64,000 bases of DNA from Prochlorococcus sp. scB241_528O2. GTDB lineage: Bacteria > Cyanobacteriota > Cyanobacteriia > PCC-6307 > Cyanobiaceae. The notes below the pieces were generated by a model, which was not told the DNA's origin, did no database searches, and saw nothing but the letters and a program-made list of their open reading frames with translations. Shown here in pieces: positions 40,406-59,117 of this stretch. The position numbers and the translations under genes were made by a program. The DNA lies in assembly GCA_000634115.1 (NCBI GenBank), contig JFLJ01000156.1, positions 1-64,000 of the forward strand, written 5' to 3'. Numbering within the stretch: position 1 is the stretch's first letter; every line of letters begins with the position of its first letter.

Positions 40406-41599
40406 TTATTTTTTTGATAATCTTTTAGCAAAGTTATCTCCAAACTTTTCTTTTAAAATTCTCAATTTATTTATAACTTTTTTTGGATTTATATGGCTAT
40501 CTAAAACTTTTAATAATTGGCCTTCAGAAACATCCACATCGAGTAAATTAGCGTTAGATCCTGGGAACCAATGACTACCATTACCAAGCAGTTGATATCT
40601 AGATTTTGCAAATCCTTCCAAATCCAACCAATCTATTAAATTTGAAAGCCAAAGCAGAACGGGAATATTAATATTTCCAGGAGTATATTCCCAACTCGGT
40701 AAATTTCTATGCCAATTTTGATGCCATTCTAAACCTAAAGTATTAATTGATTCCTGCTTTAATCTATTAATTATTTTTGGAACATACTTCTCAGATTCTG
40801 ATAACAATGAAATAGCTTCTAAATGCAAATCAAAATCTTCCTCCTTTGCAACACCCACACTAAGAGTATGGACATTTTTATTTCTTAAGCAAAAAAGATC
40901 ATTAAAAACTATAGGATGAAGTGGTTTACAAAGTTCCAACATTTTTATTGAAGGAGTATGAAGATGCCCCCCTTTATCCGTCGGACTTATTATGAAAACC
41001 CCAAGATCATATTTATTTGCTAAACAAATCGCATTTGTATTTTCTTGATTTATGAAATACCAGTGCAAATTTACATAATCAAATAAGTTTGTCGATATGG
41101 CCTTCTCAATTAATGAAGATTTTCCATGTGTGGAAAATCCAATAGATCCAACTAAATTTTTATTTTGCAAATCCTTTAAGATGTCAATGCAACCTCCATC
41201 CTTAACTGCCTGATGTAAATGCTCATCGGTATTAATGCCATGTATTGCTAGCAAATCAATTTTTTTTACTTTCAATTTTTCAATACTTGTCATAACATCT
41301 CTCTCAAAAATTTTTGGATCACTATTTGGAGGAATCTTTGTTTGTAGAATGTCTGGGATTTTTTTAGTATTATGAAAACCTATTCCTAGTTGCATTTCAG
41401 AAGTTCCATAGTACTTTGCAGTTTCTACATGACTTAAGCCATATTTGTTTGCCAGTTTTAATATATTTTCTACTTTATTTTGCTCTTCATATGAAATCTC
41501 AGAAAAATCTAATTGATCCCAACTTTTTTGAAATCTCATTCCACCCAAAGACAAAATAGGAAGCATAAGATTAGTTCGACCAAATCTACGATATTGCAT
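40406..41599 (-). CDS. Aldo/keto reductase family protein
   Basis: The 397-residue protein starts with the aldo/keto reductase pattern RRFGRTNLMLPILSLGGMR. Its active site has VETAKYYGTSEMQLG (Tyr64, with Glu59 where Asp is usual), then Lys88 in LQTKIPP and a His in LLAIHGIN. The C-terminal 120 residues extend past a normal barrel. It lacks the CxxCxxCxxxC ferredoxin tail found in some related proteins, but a separate 4Fe-4S protein is encoded 9 bases upstream. The substrate is unknown. Confidence 0.85.
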   Translation of the reverse strand: MQYRRFGRTNLMLPILSLGGMRFQKSWDQLDFSEISYEEQNKVENILKLANKYGLSHVETAKYYGTSEMQLGIGFHNTKKIPDILQTKIPPNSDPKIFERDVMTSIEKLKVKKIDLLAIHGINTDEHLHQAVKDGGCIDILKDLQNKNLVGSIGFSTHGKSSLIEKAISTNLFDYVNLHWYFINQENTNAICLANKYDLGVFIISPTDKGGHLHTPSIKMLELCKPLHPIVFNDLFCLRNKNVHTLSVGVAKEEDFDLHLEAISLLSESEKYVPKIINRLKQESINTLGLEWHQNWHRNLPSWEYTPGNINIPVLLWLSNLIDWLDLEGFAKSRYQLLGNGSHWFPGSNANLLDVDVSEGQLLKVLDSHINPKKVINKLRILKEKFGDNFAKRLSKK

Positions 41600-41608
41600 C
41601 TTCTTGAA

Positions 41609-41968
41609 TTAATGCTTATTCATTCTTGGAGGTTTTCCAAATGATTGAAACATATCTCTATCGAGACTTTTCTCCAAATCATCTAATTCTTCAAATTTAA
41701 CCCAATGGATGCAATCTACAGGGCAAGTATCTATCGCTTCTTGTATAACATCAACGCTGTCTCCATCTTGTCTCATAGCCCTACTCCTTCCATGAAACTC
41801 ATCAACTACGAAAGTGTTTGAAGCAACGTGTACACAATATTTACAGCCAATACACTTAGCCTCATCAACCCATACAGCTTTTTCTGCTAACTGACCACCT
41901 AGTACAGCCTCCCTGCCTGTAATTTCACTATTTTCTATAGAATTATTTAATGGATTACTAAAATCCAT
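41609..41968 (-). CDS. 4Fe-4S ferredoxin-like protein
   Basis: The 119-residue protein binds one 4Fe-4S cluster. Likely ligands are Cys39, Cys42 and Cys45 (KCIGCKYCVHVAS) and Cys82 in DTCPVDCIHWV; Cys86 is extra. The spacing resembles the single-cluster ferredoxins of cyanobacteria and plants that contain an additional domain. The N-terminal 30 residues and the last 25 are not part of the cluster fold. It lies between Ycf35 and the aldo/keto reductase, 9 bases from each, and could pass electrons to either. Confidence 0.88.
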   Translation of the reverse strand: MDFSNPLNNSIENSEITGREAVLGGQLAEKAVWVDEAKCIGCKYCVHVASNTFVVDEFHGRSRAMRQDGDSVDVIQEAIDTCPVDCIHWVKFEELDDLEKSLDRDMFQSFGKPPRMNKH

Positions 41969-41977
41969 ACTATGATA

Positions 41978-42370
41978 TTAATTATCCCACTTGGTTAAAA
42001 CCAATTCAATAGAACCATCATTTTTGTTTTTTTCTTCGACTATTTGATAACCATCCTGTTGTGTTTTGGAAATAATAGTTTGGTAAGCATACATTTGAGT
42101 AACTTTAGAAATAAATCTTTCTACAGGGAGCTCAAATTTCCATAGATCAAGATCAGTAACTAGTTCATATGCATTTGAATTAGTATCCCATTTGAATCCA
42201 ACTTTAGTTTCACCAGGTAAATTCATACTTATATCAACAGCTGTAAACTTACCTCTATAGCCTTTAATAAACTTTTCTTCTTGAATGATATTGTATCCAA
42301 GGTTATTTAAGGCCTGAATTAATGGCTTTACTTCCTTGAGCTGCGTTTTAATAGTACTAAAATGTGACAT
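41978..42370 (-). CDS. ycf35: Ycf35 (DUF1257) protein
   Basis: This 130-residue protein fits Ycf35/DUF1257, encoded in red algal plastids and cyanobacteria; its function is unknown. Characteristic strings are MSHFSTIKTQLKEVKPLIQAL at the start, FTAVDISMNLPG, GFKWDTNSNAYELVTDLDLW, and a Tyr-rich VTQMYAYQTIISK. The start overlaps DUF2997 by 14 bases, so the two are tightly coupled and may form a complex. Confidence 0.88.
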   Translation of the reverse strand: MSHFSTIKTQLKEVKPLIQALNNLGYNIIQEEKFIKGYRGKFTAVDISMNLPGETKVGFKWDTNSNAYELVTDLDLWKFELPVERFISKVTQMYAYQTIISKTQQDGYQIVEEKNKNDGSIELVLTKWDN

Positions 42371-42572
42371 TAGATTCGTTGTGTGATTGGTTTAAGTTTT
42401 CATTTTGATTAGAGATGAAAGCATCAGATGTTTTATTCTTAACTGTTACTTTACCAAGAGAATCTTCAAGATTTTTTGTAGCTTCATTGCATGAATTTCC
42501 AGTAAATCCCTCAACAGTCTCTTCAACTCTTCCGTCTTGATGAATTTTGAATCTCAATGTTTTTTGAGGCAT
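42357..42572 (-). CDS. DUF2997 protein
   Basis: The first 40 residues match DUF2997 (TLRFKIHQDGRVEETVEGF, then GNSCNEATKNLEDSLGKV); the last 30 are Asn-rich and probably disordered. DUF2997 is usually encoded directly before ycf35, as here. The function is unknown. A 15-base palindrome lies a few bases upstream of the start (42579-42593). Confidence 0.83.
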   Translation of the reverse strand: MPQKTLRFKIHQDGRVEETVEGFTGNSCNEATKNLEDSLGKVTVKNKTSDAFISNQNENLNQSHNESNVTF

Positions 42573-42578
42573 AAATTC

Positions 42579-42593
42579 AAGTACTGAGTACTT
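42579..42593. promoter_or_regulatory. Palindrome just upstream of the DUF2997-ycf35 operon
   Basis: AAGTACT-G-AGTACTT is a perfect inverted repeat with a single central base, 6 bases before the DUF2997 start. It could be an operator or a short leader hairpin that affects ribosome access. The rest of the 149-base gap to the HEAT gene is AT-rich and shows no gene. Confidence 0.3.
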
Positions 42594-42721
42594 TTACTTT
42601 ATATAGGATAACGAAAATTTTTTGTTTCAGTTGGTACAAGTTAATTAATTTTAATTTTTATATTGAATATCTAATAAATTAATTTTTTTTGGGAGCGTTA
42701 TGGTTACAAGAATTAAATTAT

Positions 42722-43489
42722 TTAATTATAAAAACCTTGCATCCCCATTGAATCCAAGGCTGTTTTTGCTTCTTCCATAACGGATGGTTCTTTATCGAAA
42801 AGGGCTATCTTAGTACATTCATCAACGAAACTTTCTTGAAATTTATTGTTTAATTTTTCGTATAACCTACACAATGACCAAATGCAATTACTTCTTACAC
42901 CTGATTCATTATCAATCTTTAAACTTATTAAAAGCTGTTCTGCTGCCAAATTAGCGTTTTCCAAAGAAACATTTCCAATTTCAGCCAAAGAACTAGATGA
43001 CCATAACCTTACTGGAGCAACATCATTTTTCAAAGCATTTATTAATGGCGCTAAAACAATTTGGTTGTCATAATTTGCTAAGCTCCATGCAGTCGCTCTT
43101 CTTACATAAGCGTTATCGTCAGTCTCCAAAAGACTGACAAGTTTCTGGACTGCGGCAGGAAATGGATTACGACCTAAAGCATATACCGCACTCATTCTCT
43201 CGACAGGACAAGGCTGATCAAGTAATGGTAACAAAAGAGGAAAAGACCTTTGATCTCTATATTCACAAAATATTCTTAAGCCCTGTATTCTTTCTTCTCT
43301 GTTGCCTTTTAGCATTTTTAAAGCTTCATTGCACTCTTGAGTTATGTTAAAACCTTTTGAAAAAGCATCTTCATCAATTTGTTCTAAAGGATCTATTTCA
43401 ATCTCTAAAGCCAATTCTCTGGCCAAAACATCTGGATCAACTGCAATTTCAGCTAAGCTTTCTTTATTAGAATCATTATTTTTTGTCAT
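42722..43489 (-). CDS. HEAT-repeat protein
   Basis: The protein has about 255 residues from the ATG at 43489 (a TTG two codons upstream is possible). After an acidic N-terminus (about residues 1-50), four to five HEAT-like repeats are visible, for example SFPLLLPLLDQPCPVERMSA, VSLLETDDNAYVRRATAWSL, and LINALKNDVAPVRLWSSSSL. Phycobilin lyases and NblB-like proteins share this fold, but no lyase motif is certain. It follows a 41-residue membrane ORF by 18 bases. Confidence 0.82.
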   Translation of the reverse strand: MTKNNDSNKESLAEIAVDPDVLARELALEIEIDPLEQIDEDAFSKGFNITQECNEALKMLKGNREERIQGLRIFCEYRDQRSFPLLLPLLDQPCPVERMSAVYALGRNPFPAAVQKLVSLLETDDNAYVRRATAWSLANYDNQIVLAPLINALKNDVAPVRLWSSSSLAEIGNVSLENANLAAEQLLISLKIDNESGVRSNCIWSLCRLYEKLNNKFQESFVDECTKIALFDKEPSVMEEAKTALDSMGMQGFYN

Positions 43490-43507
43490 TTTCAAAAACT
43501 AAAAATA

Positions 43508-43633
43508 TTAATTAATTGGAGCAGGCGACATCATATCTCCCGGCAACCAGATTCTTGCACTAACTGCAAAAAAAGCAATCCCAAAAAGTACTACGATAGC
43601 GAAAGGTAAAATTTTTGTCTTAATAAAACCCAA
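43508..43633 (-). CDS. 41-residue single-pass membrane protein (non-ATG start)
   Basis: A frame ending at TAA 43508-43510 encodes a 41-residue protein from TTG at 43631-43633. It has one membrane segment (ILPFAIVVLFGIAFFAVSA) and a C-terminal tail RIWLPGDMMSPAPIN. There is no ATG except internal Met codons near the end; the frame is closed by a stop just upstream, so TTG is the only standard start. The pattern of a short tail after one helix recalls small thylakoid proteins, but I do not recognise it. It lies between rlmN and the HEAT gene, on their strand. Confidence 0.5.
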   Translation of the reverse strand: MGFIKTKILPFAIVVLFGIAFFAVSARIWLPGDMMSPAPIN

Positions 43634-43702
43634 AGATTTGAAATTAATTAACTCAATAATAACGTGTTTAAGAGACTTTTAATAAATTTTTTTTAGATAA
43701 TA

Positions 43703-44761
<1,059 letters not shown>

Positions 44762-44778
44762 TTAGTTCAAAACTATTG

Positions 44779-44934
<156 letters not shown>

Positions 44935-44985
44935 TTACAAATTAAAGATTTAATTTTACTCATTAAAAATGAAAATAGATAACAT

Positions 44986-49113
<4,128 letters not shown>

Positions 49114-49120
49114 TTAAAGA

Positions 49121-51040
<1,920 letters not shown>

Positions 51041-51062
51041 TTAGAAGTTTTTAATTGAGTAT

Positions 51063-54000
51063 TTAATCTTCCTCATATTCAGAGGTTCCTAGTGATTCGT
51101 AAGTCGGCCTCGATGGAGTATTCCTTCTTGGATTTACATCTTGCATTAAATCCACCTCTTTTCCTTCATCCGTATAAACCCCAATATCTAATCCAAGAGA
51201 TTGTAATTCTCTCATAAGAACTTTAAAAGACTCAGGAGTACCGGGCCTAGGTATTGGTTTACCTTTTACGATTGCATTAAGAGCCTCATTTCTTCCTTGC
51301 ATATCATCAGATTTAACAGTTAATAATTCTTGGAGAGTATAGGCTGCTCCATATGCTTCAAGAGCCCATACTTCCATTTCTCCAAGTCTTTGTCCGCCCT
51401 GCTGAGCTTTCCCACCCAATGGTTGCTGTGTGACCAAAGAGTAAGGACCAGTAGATCTTGCATGAATTTTGTCATCAACCAAATGCACTAACTTAAGGAA
51501 GTGTGAGTATCCAACCGCGACTGGCTGATCAAAGGGCTCACCTGTTCTACCATCTTTAAGTAATAATTTTCCTGGATCTTCAGGATTGTAAACCCATGCT
51601 TTACCAGGCTGTTTTGAGGCTTCCTCTAAAAATGCTTGAACTGTCTGATGTGATTTCTCAGCACCATACATTTCATCAAAAGGTACAACTTTCACCCTAC
51701 AATTTAAGTTGGAGGCTGCCCATCCCATTAATAATTCAAAAACTTGACCTACGTTCATCCTACTTGGGACTCCTAGAGGATTAAGAACTATATCTACAGG
51801 AGTTCCATCTGGGAGATAAGGCATATCTTCTCTTGGTAAGATTCTGCTAATAATCCCTTTATTACCATGCCTTCCAGCCATTTTGTCGCCTACTTGGATT
51901 TTCCTCCTCTGGGCCACATAAACTCTAACAACCATATTGGCCCCAGGAGGCAATTCGTCACCTTGTTCTCTGGTGTAGATACGAACATCCAATACTCTTC
52001 CCTTTTCTGTCTTTGGGACCCTAAGAGAGTTATCTCGAACATCTCGAGCCTTTTCACCGAAAATCGCTCTCAAAAGTTTTTCTTCGGGTGGTTGGTCTGA
52101 TTCGCCTTTAGGAGTAACTTTTCCTACAAGAATATCTCCACTCTCGACAAAAGCTCCAATTCTAATTATTCCCATTTCATCAAGATTATTCAAGCTTTCT
52201 TCAGAGATATTAGGAATCTCTCTTGTGATTTCTTCAGGTCCCAACTTTGTTTGTCTTGCCTCAATTTCATATTTTTCTATATGTACCGATGTATATAAAT
52301 CATCAGTTACCATCCTCTCGCTTACAAGAATTGCATCTTCGTAGTTGTAGCCTTCCCAAGGCATATATGCGATTAAGACATTCTGACCTAGTGCTATTTC
52401 TCCTCCTTCACATGCCGATCCATCTGCTAAAACCTGGCCAGATATAACTTGATCTCCAATTTTTACTATGGGTCTTTGGTTTAGGCAGGTATCTTGATTT
52501 GATCTTTGATATTTTTGAAGATAGTGAAAATGTTCATTACCATCATCATCTTTCACGATAATCTCATTAGCATCAACGTAAGATACAGTTCCATTAACTT
52601 TTGTGATAGGTACCATCCCCGAGTCTCTAGCAACTTGAGATTCTAAACCTGTCCCAACTAAAGGACGTTCTGGTCTGAGCAATGGAACGGCTTGTCGTTG
52701 CATATTCGATCCCATCAGAGCTCTATTTGCATCATCATGTTCCAAAAAGGGAATAAGTGATGTTGCAACTGAAATTACTTGAACGGGTGAGAGTTGAACA
52801 TAATCAACTTGATGAGGAGGTACTTTTTCAAAATCTTGTCTATATCTTACCGGTATTAGATCTGCAAGTATATTTCCATCCTTGTCAGTTGCTACATCTC
52901 CTGGAGCGACCCTGCACTCATCCTCTAAGTCAGCAGAAAGATAAACAGGATTACCTTCTTTATTAACCTGGCCATTATTAACTTCCCAAAAAGGAGTTTC
53001 AATAAAACCATACTCATTAACTCTTGCATGTGTAGCTAGAGAATTTATCAGTCCTGCATTTGGACCTTCAGGAGTCTCAATAGGACATAGTCTTCCGTAA
53101 TGTGATGGATGTATATCTCTTACTGCAAAGCCTGCTCTTTCTCGCGTTAAACCTCCAGGACCTAGGGCCGAGATTCTTCTCTTATGCGTTAATTCAGCCA
53201 GAGGATTGGTTTGATCCATAAATTGACTTAATTGACTTGAGCCAAAAAACTCCTTTATGGCAGCGACCAAAGGTTTAGGATTAACTAGTTGAGCAGGAGT
53301 CAGAGAATCTGTTTCACCAACAGTCATTCTTTCTTTAATAATTCTCTCCAAACGGTTAAGTCCAACCCTTACTTGATTTTGAAGAAGCTCTCCCACAGAT
53401 CTAACTCTTCGATTACCAAGATGGTCAATATCATCCAAACTCGCACCACCAATATCCAATTCTAGGTTAATTAAGTAATCAATAGTAGAAAGAACATCTT
53501 CATGAGTAAGTGTTCTGACTTCATCTGGAACAGTAAGTCTCAATTTTTTATTTATTTTATATCTACCAACACGGCCTAAATCATATCTTTTTGGATCAAA
53601 AAATCTACTGTGTAATAGTTGTTGCCCACCAGAAACAGAAGGTGGTTCACCAGGACGTAACTTCTTGTAGAGCTCAAGTAAGGCCTGATCTTCTGAATTT
53701 ATACCTTCTTCATTTGCTGAATCAATTGATTTCTGATAGAACTCAGGATGCCTAAGTTTATCAACCACATCATTATCAGAAAGTCCCATTGCCCTCATAA
53801 GAACATGGGCATTAATTTTTCTAGTTTTATCAACTCTTACATAGAGTAAATTATTTTTATCAGTTTCAAATTTTAACCATGCGCCTCTATTAGGAATAAC
53901 GCTGGCGTTGTAAGTTCTTCGACCATTTTTATCCTGTTCGTCTTTGAAATATACGCCTGGACTACGAACAATTTGATTAACAATTACTCGTTCAGCTCCA

Positions 54001-54356
54001 TTAATGATGAAAGTTCCTCTTTCAGTCATTAATGGCAGTTCCCCAATAAATACTTCTTGTTCTTTGATTTCTCCTGTCTCTTTATTAATTAATCTGCAAG
54101 TTACATACATTTGAGAGGCAAATGTTGCATCTCTCCTTTTTGCTTCCTCAACATCATGTCTAGGTCTTTTTAACCTATAATCTTGACCAATAAAATGTAA
54201 TTCTAATTTACCTGTGTAATCAGAAATTGGGGAAAAATTCTGTAATTCCTCTATTAAACCCTTTTCCAAAAACCATTTAAAGCTTGCTCTTTGTACTTCA
54301 ACTAAATCTGGTAGATAAGTAGCTGTTTTTGCTACCTGTAAAGCGCTACTGCTCAT
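51063..54356 (-). CDS. rpoB: DNA-directed RNA polymerase subunit beta
   Basis: The beta subunit (1097 residues) forms much of the active cleft and the rifampicin pocket. Landmarks include [20 protein letters not shown] with [17 protein letters not shown] (Rif region), [20 protein letters not shown], and [17 protein letters not shown] near the C-terminal part. The end has the conserved [19 protein letters not shown]. It starts an operon rpoB-rpoC1-rpoC2; the 239 bases before it, back to tatD, are AT-rich and probably hold its promoter. Confidence 0.98.
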   Translation of the reverse strand: MSSSALQVAKTATYLPDLVEVQRASFKWFLEKGLIEELQNFSPISDYTGKLELHFIGQDYRLKRPRHDVEEAKRRDATFASQMYVTCRLINKETGEIKEQEVFIGELPLMTERGTFIINGAERVIVNQIVRSPGVYFKDEQDKNGRRTYNASVIPNRGAWLKFETDKNNLLYVRVDKTRKINAHVLMRAMGLSDNDVVDKLRHPEFYQKSIDSANEEGINSEDQALLELYKKLRPGEPPSVSGGQQLLHSRFFDPKRYDLGRVGRYKINKKLRLTVPDEVRTLTHEDVLSTIDYLINLELDIGGASLDDIDHLGNRRVRSVGELLQNQVRVGLNRLERIIKERMTVGETDSLTPAQLVNPKPLVAAIKEFFGSSQLSQFMDQTNPLAELTHKRRISALGPGGLTRERAGFAVRDIHPSHYGRLCPIETPEGPNAGLINSLATHARVNEYGFIETPFWEVNNGQVNKEGNPVYLSADLEDECRVAPGDVATDKDGNILADLIPVRYRQDFEKVPPHQVDYVQLSPVQVISVATSLIPFLEHDDANRALMGSNMQRQAVPLLRPERPLVGTGLESQVARDSGMVPITKVNGTVSYVDANEIIVKDDDGNEHFHYLQKYQRSNQDTCLNQRPIVKIGDQVISGQVLADGSACEGGEIALGQNVLIAYMPWEGYNYEDAILVSERMVTDDLYTSVHIEKYEIEARQTKLGPEEITREIPNISEESLNNLDEMGIIRIGAFVESGDILVGKVTPKGESDQPPEEKLLRAIFGEKARDVRDNSLRVPKTEKGRVLDVRIYTREQGDELPPGANMVVRVYVAQRRKIQVGDKMAGRHGNKGIISRILPREDMPYLPDGTPVDIVLNPLGVPSRMNVGQVFELLMGWAASNLNCRVKVVPFDEMYGAEKSHQTVQAFLEEASKQPGKAWVYNPEDPGKLLLKDGRTGEPFDQPVAVGYSHFLKLVHLVDDKIHARSTGPYSLVTQQPLGGKAQQGGQRLGEMEVWALEAYGAAYTLQELLTVKSDDMQGRNEALNAIVKGKPIPRPGTPESFKVLMRELQSLGLDIGVYTDEGKEVDLMQDVNPRRNTPSRPTYESLGTSEYEED

Positions 54357-54490
54357 CCAAGAAAACCTGAGATTATGTGAGATTTACTATTTACTTATCA
54401 ATTTACTAAATTATTTAGTTCTTTAACTCTAGTTTTTAGTTAAATCAAACATAAAATCTCGATTTCAACAAAAAATCTAACTTAACTTAA

Positions 54491-54508
54491 AGCTAAAAAA
54501 ATTTAGCT
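54491..54508. repeat. Small hairpin in the rpoB upstream region
   Basis: AGCTAAA-AAAA-TTTAGCT is a 7-bp perfect stem with a 4-base loop in the 239-base gap between tatD and rpoB. It lies about 135 bases before the rpoB start. The rest of the gap is very AT-rich, and no other element could be supported. Confidence 0.3.
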
Positions 54509-54595
54509 AAATAGCCATAAAACCATTAAATTAGAAAGTTAAAACTAAAAAATTCAGGAAATTTCAAGTAATTTTTAATAATAGCAGCTGCAGTG

Positions 54596-55390
54596 TCATC
54601 TTAACAAGTCAAATTTAAACAAATCTTCAGCATTCTTGTATGACTCTTTGGCAATTGTGATTAGATCTGTAGATCTTATATCTGCCATAAAATTTGCAAC
54701 ATTTTCAACAAATGCAGGTTCATTTCTTTTACCTCTGTGGGGAACAGGGGCTAAGAAGGGTGAATCAGTTTCAATTAAGTATTTATCATTTGGAACGATT
54801 TTGGCACACTCATGAATTTCATATGCTTTTGGGAAAGTTACTATTCCACTAAAACTGATATAAAAACCAAGATCCAAGAATTGCTTCATTTCTTTTGGGG
54901 TTCCTGTCCAACAATGAAGTACACCTTTCGGACATTTTCCTTTTTTAGAGAGATCATTACATATATCGATCATTTCAATTGCAGCATCTCTGCAATGGAT
55001 AATTACGGGCAATTCAAGTTCATAAGCTAACTCCATTTGAGGAATAAGAGCATCAATTTGCTGAGTTTTATTTTCATTCTTAAAAAAATCTAGGCCTAAT
55101 TCCCCAATAGCTACAACTCTTCTATCTTCTTGAGCTGTTCTTCTTAAAAGAGATTGGGAACTTAGTTCCCATTTTTTTGCTTCTAGCGGATGCAAACCAA
55201 CAGAATAATAAATTTCATTAAATTCATGAGATATTTTTTTCAACTTAGGAATTTCTGTTAATTCACAACAAGCATGAACTAATTTTTTTACACCTCTTGA
55301 ACGTAATCTTAGAATGACATCATCAAGATCTTTCTCAAAATTTTCAAATATTAAATGACAGTGCGAGTCTATGAGTTCAATATCGCTCAT
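54596..55390 (-). CDS. tatD: TatD-family metal-dependent deoxyribonuclease
   Basis: This TIM-barrel hydrolase of 264 residues has the metal ligands in LIDSHCHLIFENF, a Glu in AIGELGLDFF, His in VIIHCRDA and LHCWTGTP, and Asp in LIETDSPFLAPVPHRGKRNEP. TatD proteins act as 3'-5' exonucleases or D-tyrosyl-type hydrolases. It lies between rpsT (17 bases upstream) and rpoB, an order common in cyanobacteria. Confidence 0.92.
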   Translation of the reverse strand: MSDIELIDSHCHLIFENFEKDLDDVILRLRSRGVKKLVHACCELTEIPKLKKISHEFNEIYYSVGLHPLEAKKWELSSQSLLRRTAQEDRRVVAIGELGLDFFKNENKTQQIDALIPQMELAYELELPVIIHCRDAAIEMIDICNDLSKKGKCPKGVLHCWTGTPKEMKQFLDLGFYISFSGIVTFPKAYEIHECAKIVPNDKYLIETDSPFLAPVPHRGKRNEPAFVENVANFMADIRSTDLITIAKESYKNAEDLFKFDLLR

Positions 55391-55407
55391 AATTTTGATC
55401 CGCCTTT

Positions 55408-55701
55408 TTACTTTGTAGTAAGAGTAGTTTTTACAAAATTGTTAATTTTTGATTTTTTATTGGCGCCATTATTCTTATGAAGAACATTTTTTTTAACTGC
55501 TTTATCAATTAAACTAAAAACTTTGTTAAGACTTGTTTTCACTAAATTTTTATTTTCCTCATTAGGGTCTTTTTTATATTGTTCGCAATTCTCTAAGGTT
55601 TTTTTAGTCAAAGTTCTTACTATAGATTTATATGACTTATTAATTAAACGATTTCTTTCGGCAATTTGTATTCTCTTTTTTGCTGATTTAATATTGGCCA
55701 C
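55408..55701 (-). CDS. rpsT: 30S ribosomal protein S20
   Basis: S20 is a small, very basic helical protein that binds 16S rRNA early in assembly. The sequence MANIKSAKKRIQIAERNRLI at the start is diagnostic, and Lys makes up a large part of its 97 residues. It is followed by tatD 17 bases later and is divergent from hisD. Confidence 0.95.
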   Translation of the reverse strand: MANIKSAKKRIQIAERNRLINKSYKSIVRTLTKKTLENCEQYKKDPNEENKNLVKTSLNKVFSLIDKAVKKNVLHKNNGANKKSKINNFVKTTLTTK

Positions 55702-55823
55702 AGAGGGAACTCAAATAGAAGATTTCTATCATAACAAATAGATCGACTACTAATCAATATTATATAATTTAGAAAGGTATTAAATTGAGTGTCGAGCCTT
55801 TCAATTTAAAAAAAATCAAGAAT

Positions 55824-57110
55824 ATGAAGATTATTAATAATAAAAAAGACGCCATCCAAGAATTAAAAAGGATTTCTACTCGAACTAATTCGGAAAACAA
55901 TAACAAGATAAATGCGATTGTCGAAAAAATTCTTCAAGAGGTAAAAAATCATGGAGATATAGCAGTGGAAAAATATACCAAAAAATTTGATGGTTTCAAC
56001 CCTGATCCTATGCAAGTTAGCGCTGATGAATTAAAGAATGCATGGGATGATATTGATAGCAATTTAAAGCGCTCACTTGAGGTTGCCCATAAAAGAATTA
56101 AAAAATTCCATGAGAAAGAAATTCCATCATCTTTCATTATCAAAGGTGACTATGGGGATACAGTCCAAAGGAGATGGAGTCCAGTTAAAAAAGCTGGCAT
56201 TTATATCCCTGGAGGTAGAGCCGCTTATCCAAGTACTGTATTAATGAATGCGATACCTGCAAAAGTAGCAGGAGTAGAAGAGATTATAATGGTATCTCCT
56301 GGAAATACAGAAGGGAAAATAAACAAAACTGTTTTAGCTGCAGCTCACTTATCAGGAATCAAAAAGGTTTTTAGAATTGGAGGAGCTCAAGCAATTGGTG
56401 CTTTAGCATTTGGCACAAATCAAATCAACAAAGTTGATGTTATTTCAGGCCCAGGTAATATCTATGTAACTACTGCTAAAAAACTAATTTATGGCTTTAC
56501 AGGAATTGATTCTTTGGCTGGTCCAAGTGAGATATTAATTATTGCAGATGAAACAGCTCAAAGCTCTCATATAGCATCTGATCTACTAGCACAAGCAGAG
56601 CATGATCCTTTTGCTTCTTCAATACTTCTAACTACCTCAAAGAGCCAAGCAAAAGAAGTTATAGAGGAAATTTATAAAAAAATAGACGATCATCCAAGAA
56701 AAGAAATTTGCATGCAATCAATAAAAAATTGGGGATTAATAGTTATTTGCAAGAATTATGAATCATGTATTGAACTAAGCAATAACTTTGCTCCAGAACA
56801 CTTAGAAATTTTAGCTTTAGATTCAAAGAAAATTCTTGAAGGGATAGAGAATGCAGGAGCAATATTTATGGGGAAATGGACTCCGGAAGCTGTGGGAGAT
56901 TATCTTGCTGGACCAAATCATACTTTACCCACATCAGGAAATTCTAGATTTAGCGGTTCTCTAGGAGTTGAAACTTTTATGAAAAATACTTCAATAATAG
57001 AATTTAATGAAGAAAGTTTAAAAGTTAATAGTCTTGATATCATAAATCTTGCTAAAAGTGAGGGCTTACATAGTCATGCAAGCTCGGTACAAATAAGATT
57101 TGAAGATTAG
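55824..57110 (+). CDS. hisD: Histidinol dehydrogenase
   Basis: HisD oxidises histidinol to histidine in two NAD-dependent steps with a zinc ion. The family blocks are [66 protein letters not shown] with metal ligands, and APEHLEIL. The frame is open from TTG at 55785, but the ATG at 55824 gives about 428 residues, the usual size. Its TAG overlaps the stop of rpiA by 4 bases. Confidence 0.93.
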   Translation: MKIINNKKDAIQELKRISTRTNSENNNKINAIVEKILQEVKNHGDIAVEKYTKKFDGFNPDPMQVSADELKNAWDDIDSNLKRSLEVAHKRIKKFHEKEIPSSFIIKGDYGDTVQRRWSPVKKAGIYIPGGRAAYPSTVLMNAIPAKVAGVEEIIMVSPGNTEGKINKTVLAAAHLSGIKKVFRIGGAQAIGALAFGTNQINKVDVISGPGNIYVTTAKKLIYGFTGIDSLAGPSEILIIADETAQSSHIASDLLAQAEHDPFASSILLTTSKSQAKEVIEEIYKKIDDHPRKEICMQSIKNWGLIVICKNYESCIELSNNFAPEHLEILALDSKKILEGIENAGAIFMGKWTPEAVGDYLAGPNHTLPTSGNSRFSGSLGVETFMKNTSIIEFNEESLKVNSLDIINLAKSEGLHSHASSVQIRFED

Positions 57111-57820
57111 CCAACTTTTGAGGGAGAGTAAACAACAGGAAGACTGTTTTCAATTTTCCCCACCAAAACTTTGCTTGTAAGATCAACGAATAATCCATTT
57201 TCTAATACTCCTGGAATATTATTAATACTCATTTCAATTTCTTTTGGATTCTTAATCCCATCATTAAACAATACATCTAGAATCAGGTTGCCTTGGTCAG
57301 TAACAACTGGGCCAGCTTTTTTAGTAGCCATTCTTAATATAGAATCGCCATTCATTTCTGAAATCACATCCTGAACTTGCTTCCAAGCATTAGGAAGAAC
57401 TTCTACAGGTAAAGGAAAAGATTGATTTAATTGTTGTACGAGTTTAGTTTCGTCAACAACAATCAACAAATGCTCAGCTTTAGATGCTACTAACTTTTCT
57501 CTAACATGGCATGCTCCTCCTCCTTTTATTAATTGAAATCCAGGATCAACTTCATCTGCTCCATCAATAGCTAAATCGATTTGAGAAACAGAAGCTAAAT
57601 CGATAAGCGGAATATCGAGTTCAAGCGCTAAAACTTCTGATTGAAAGGAAGTTGCCACACCTCTTATATTTTTCAGTTTTCCAGAACGAATTTCATCAGC
57701 GAGGCTTTTTATCATAAGCGCAGCTGTAGATCCAGATCCTAATCCGAGAATCATGTCACTCTTTACTTCCTTAATTGCTGCATCAGCAACTATTTGTTTC
57801 ATTTGAGTTTGTGAATCCAA
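57107..57820 (-). CDS. rpiA: Ribose-5-phosphate isomerase A
   Basis: RpiA interconverts ribose 5-phosphate and ribulose 5-phosphate in the Calvin cycle and pentose phosphate pathway. Conserved motifs are [38 protein letters not shown] (catalytic Asp), and a Lys in [15 protein letters not shown]. The 237-residue length is normal. It is 46 bases downstream of the htrA gene on the same strand and converges with hisD. Confidence 0.95.
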   Translation of the reverse strand: MDSQTQMKQIVADAAIKEVKSDMILGLGSGSTAALMIKSLADEIRSGKLKNIRGVATSFQSEVLALELDIPLIDLASVSQIDLAIDGADEVDPGFQLIKGGGACHVREKLVASKAEHLLIVVDETKLVQQLNQSFPLPVEVLPNAWKQVQDVISEMNGDSILRMATKKAGPVVTDQGNLILDVLFNDGIKNPKEIEMSINNIPGVLENGLFVDLTSKVLVGKIENSLPVVYSPSKVG

Positions 57821-57866
57821 AATCTTTTTTTCTAAGTTTATAAATAATTAAATTTCAATCGGTGAT

Positions 57867-59012
<1,146 letters not shown>

Positions 59013-59117
59013 TTAGTTTATTAAACAAATCTAATTGAAGAAATACATTATTGTTGTTTTTTTGTTTACATCCATAAAATACAAATTTTTGAATTTTCTA
59101 TAGAAAAAACTTTTTTA

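Noticed and set aside
42701..42760. ATG with about 20 codons on the plus strand after GGGAG, running into the HEAT gene
   Set aside because: It quickly enters antisense HEAT coding sequence and has no protein-like signal.
54357..54595. A hidden gene in the 239-base gap before rpoB
   Set aside because: All frames are broken by stops and the sequence is almost pure A/T; it is more likely the rpoB promoter region.
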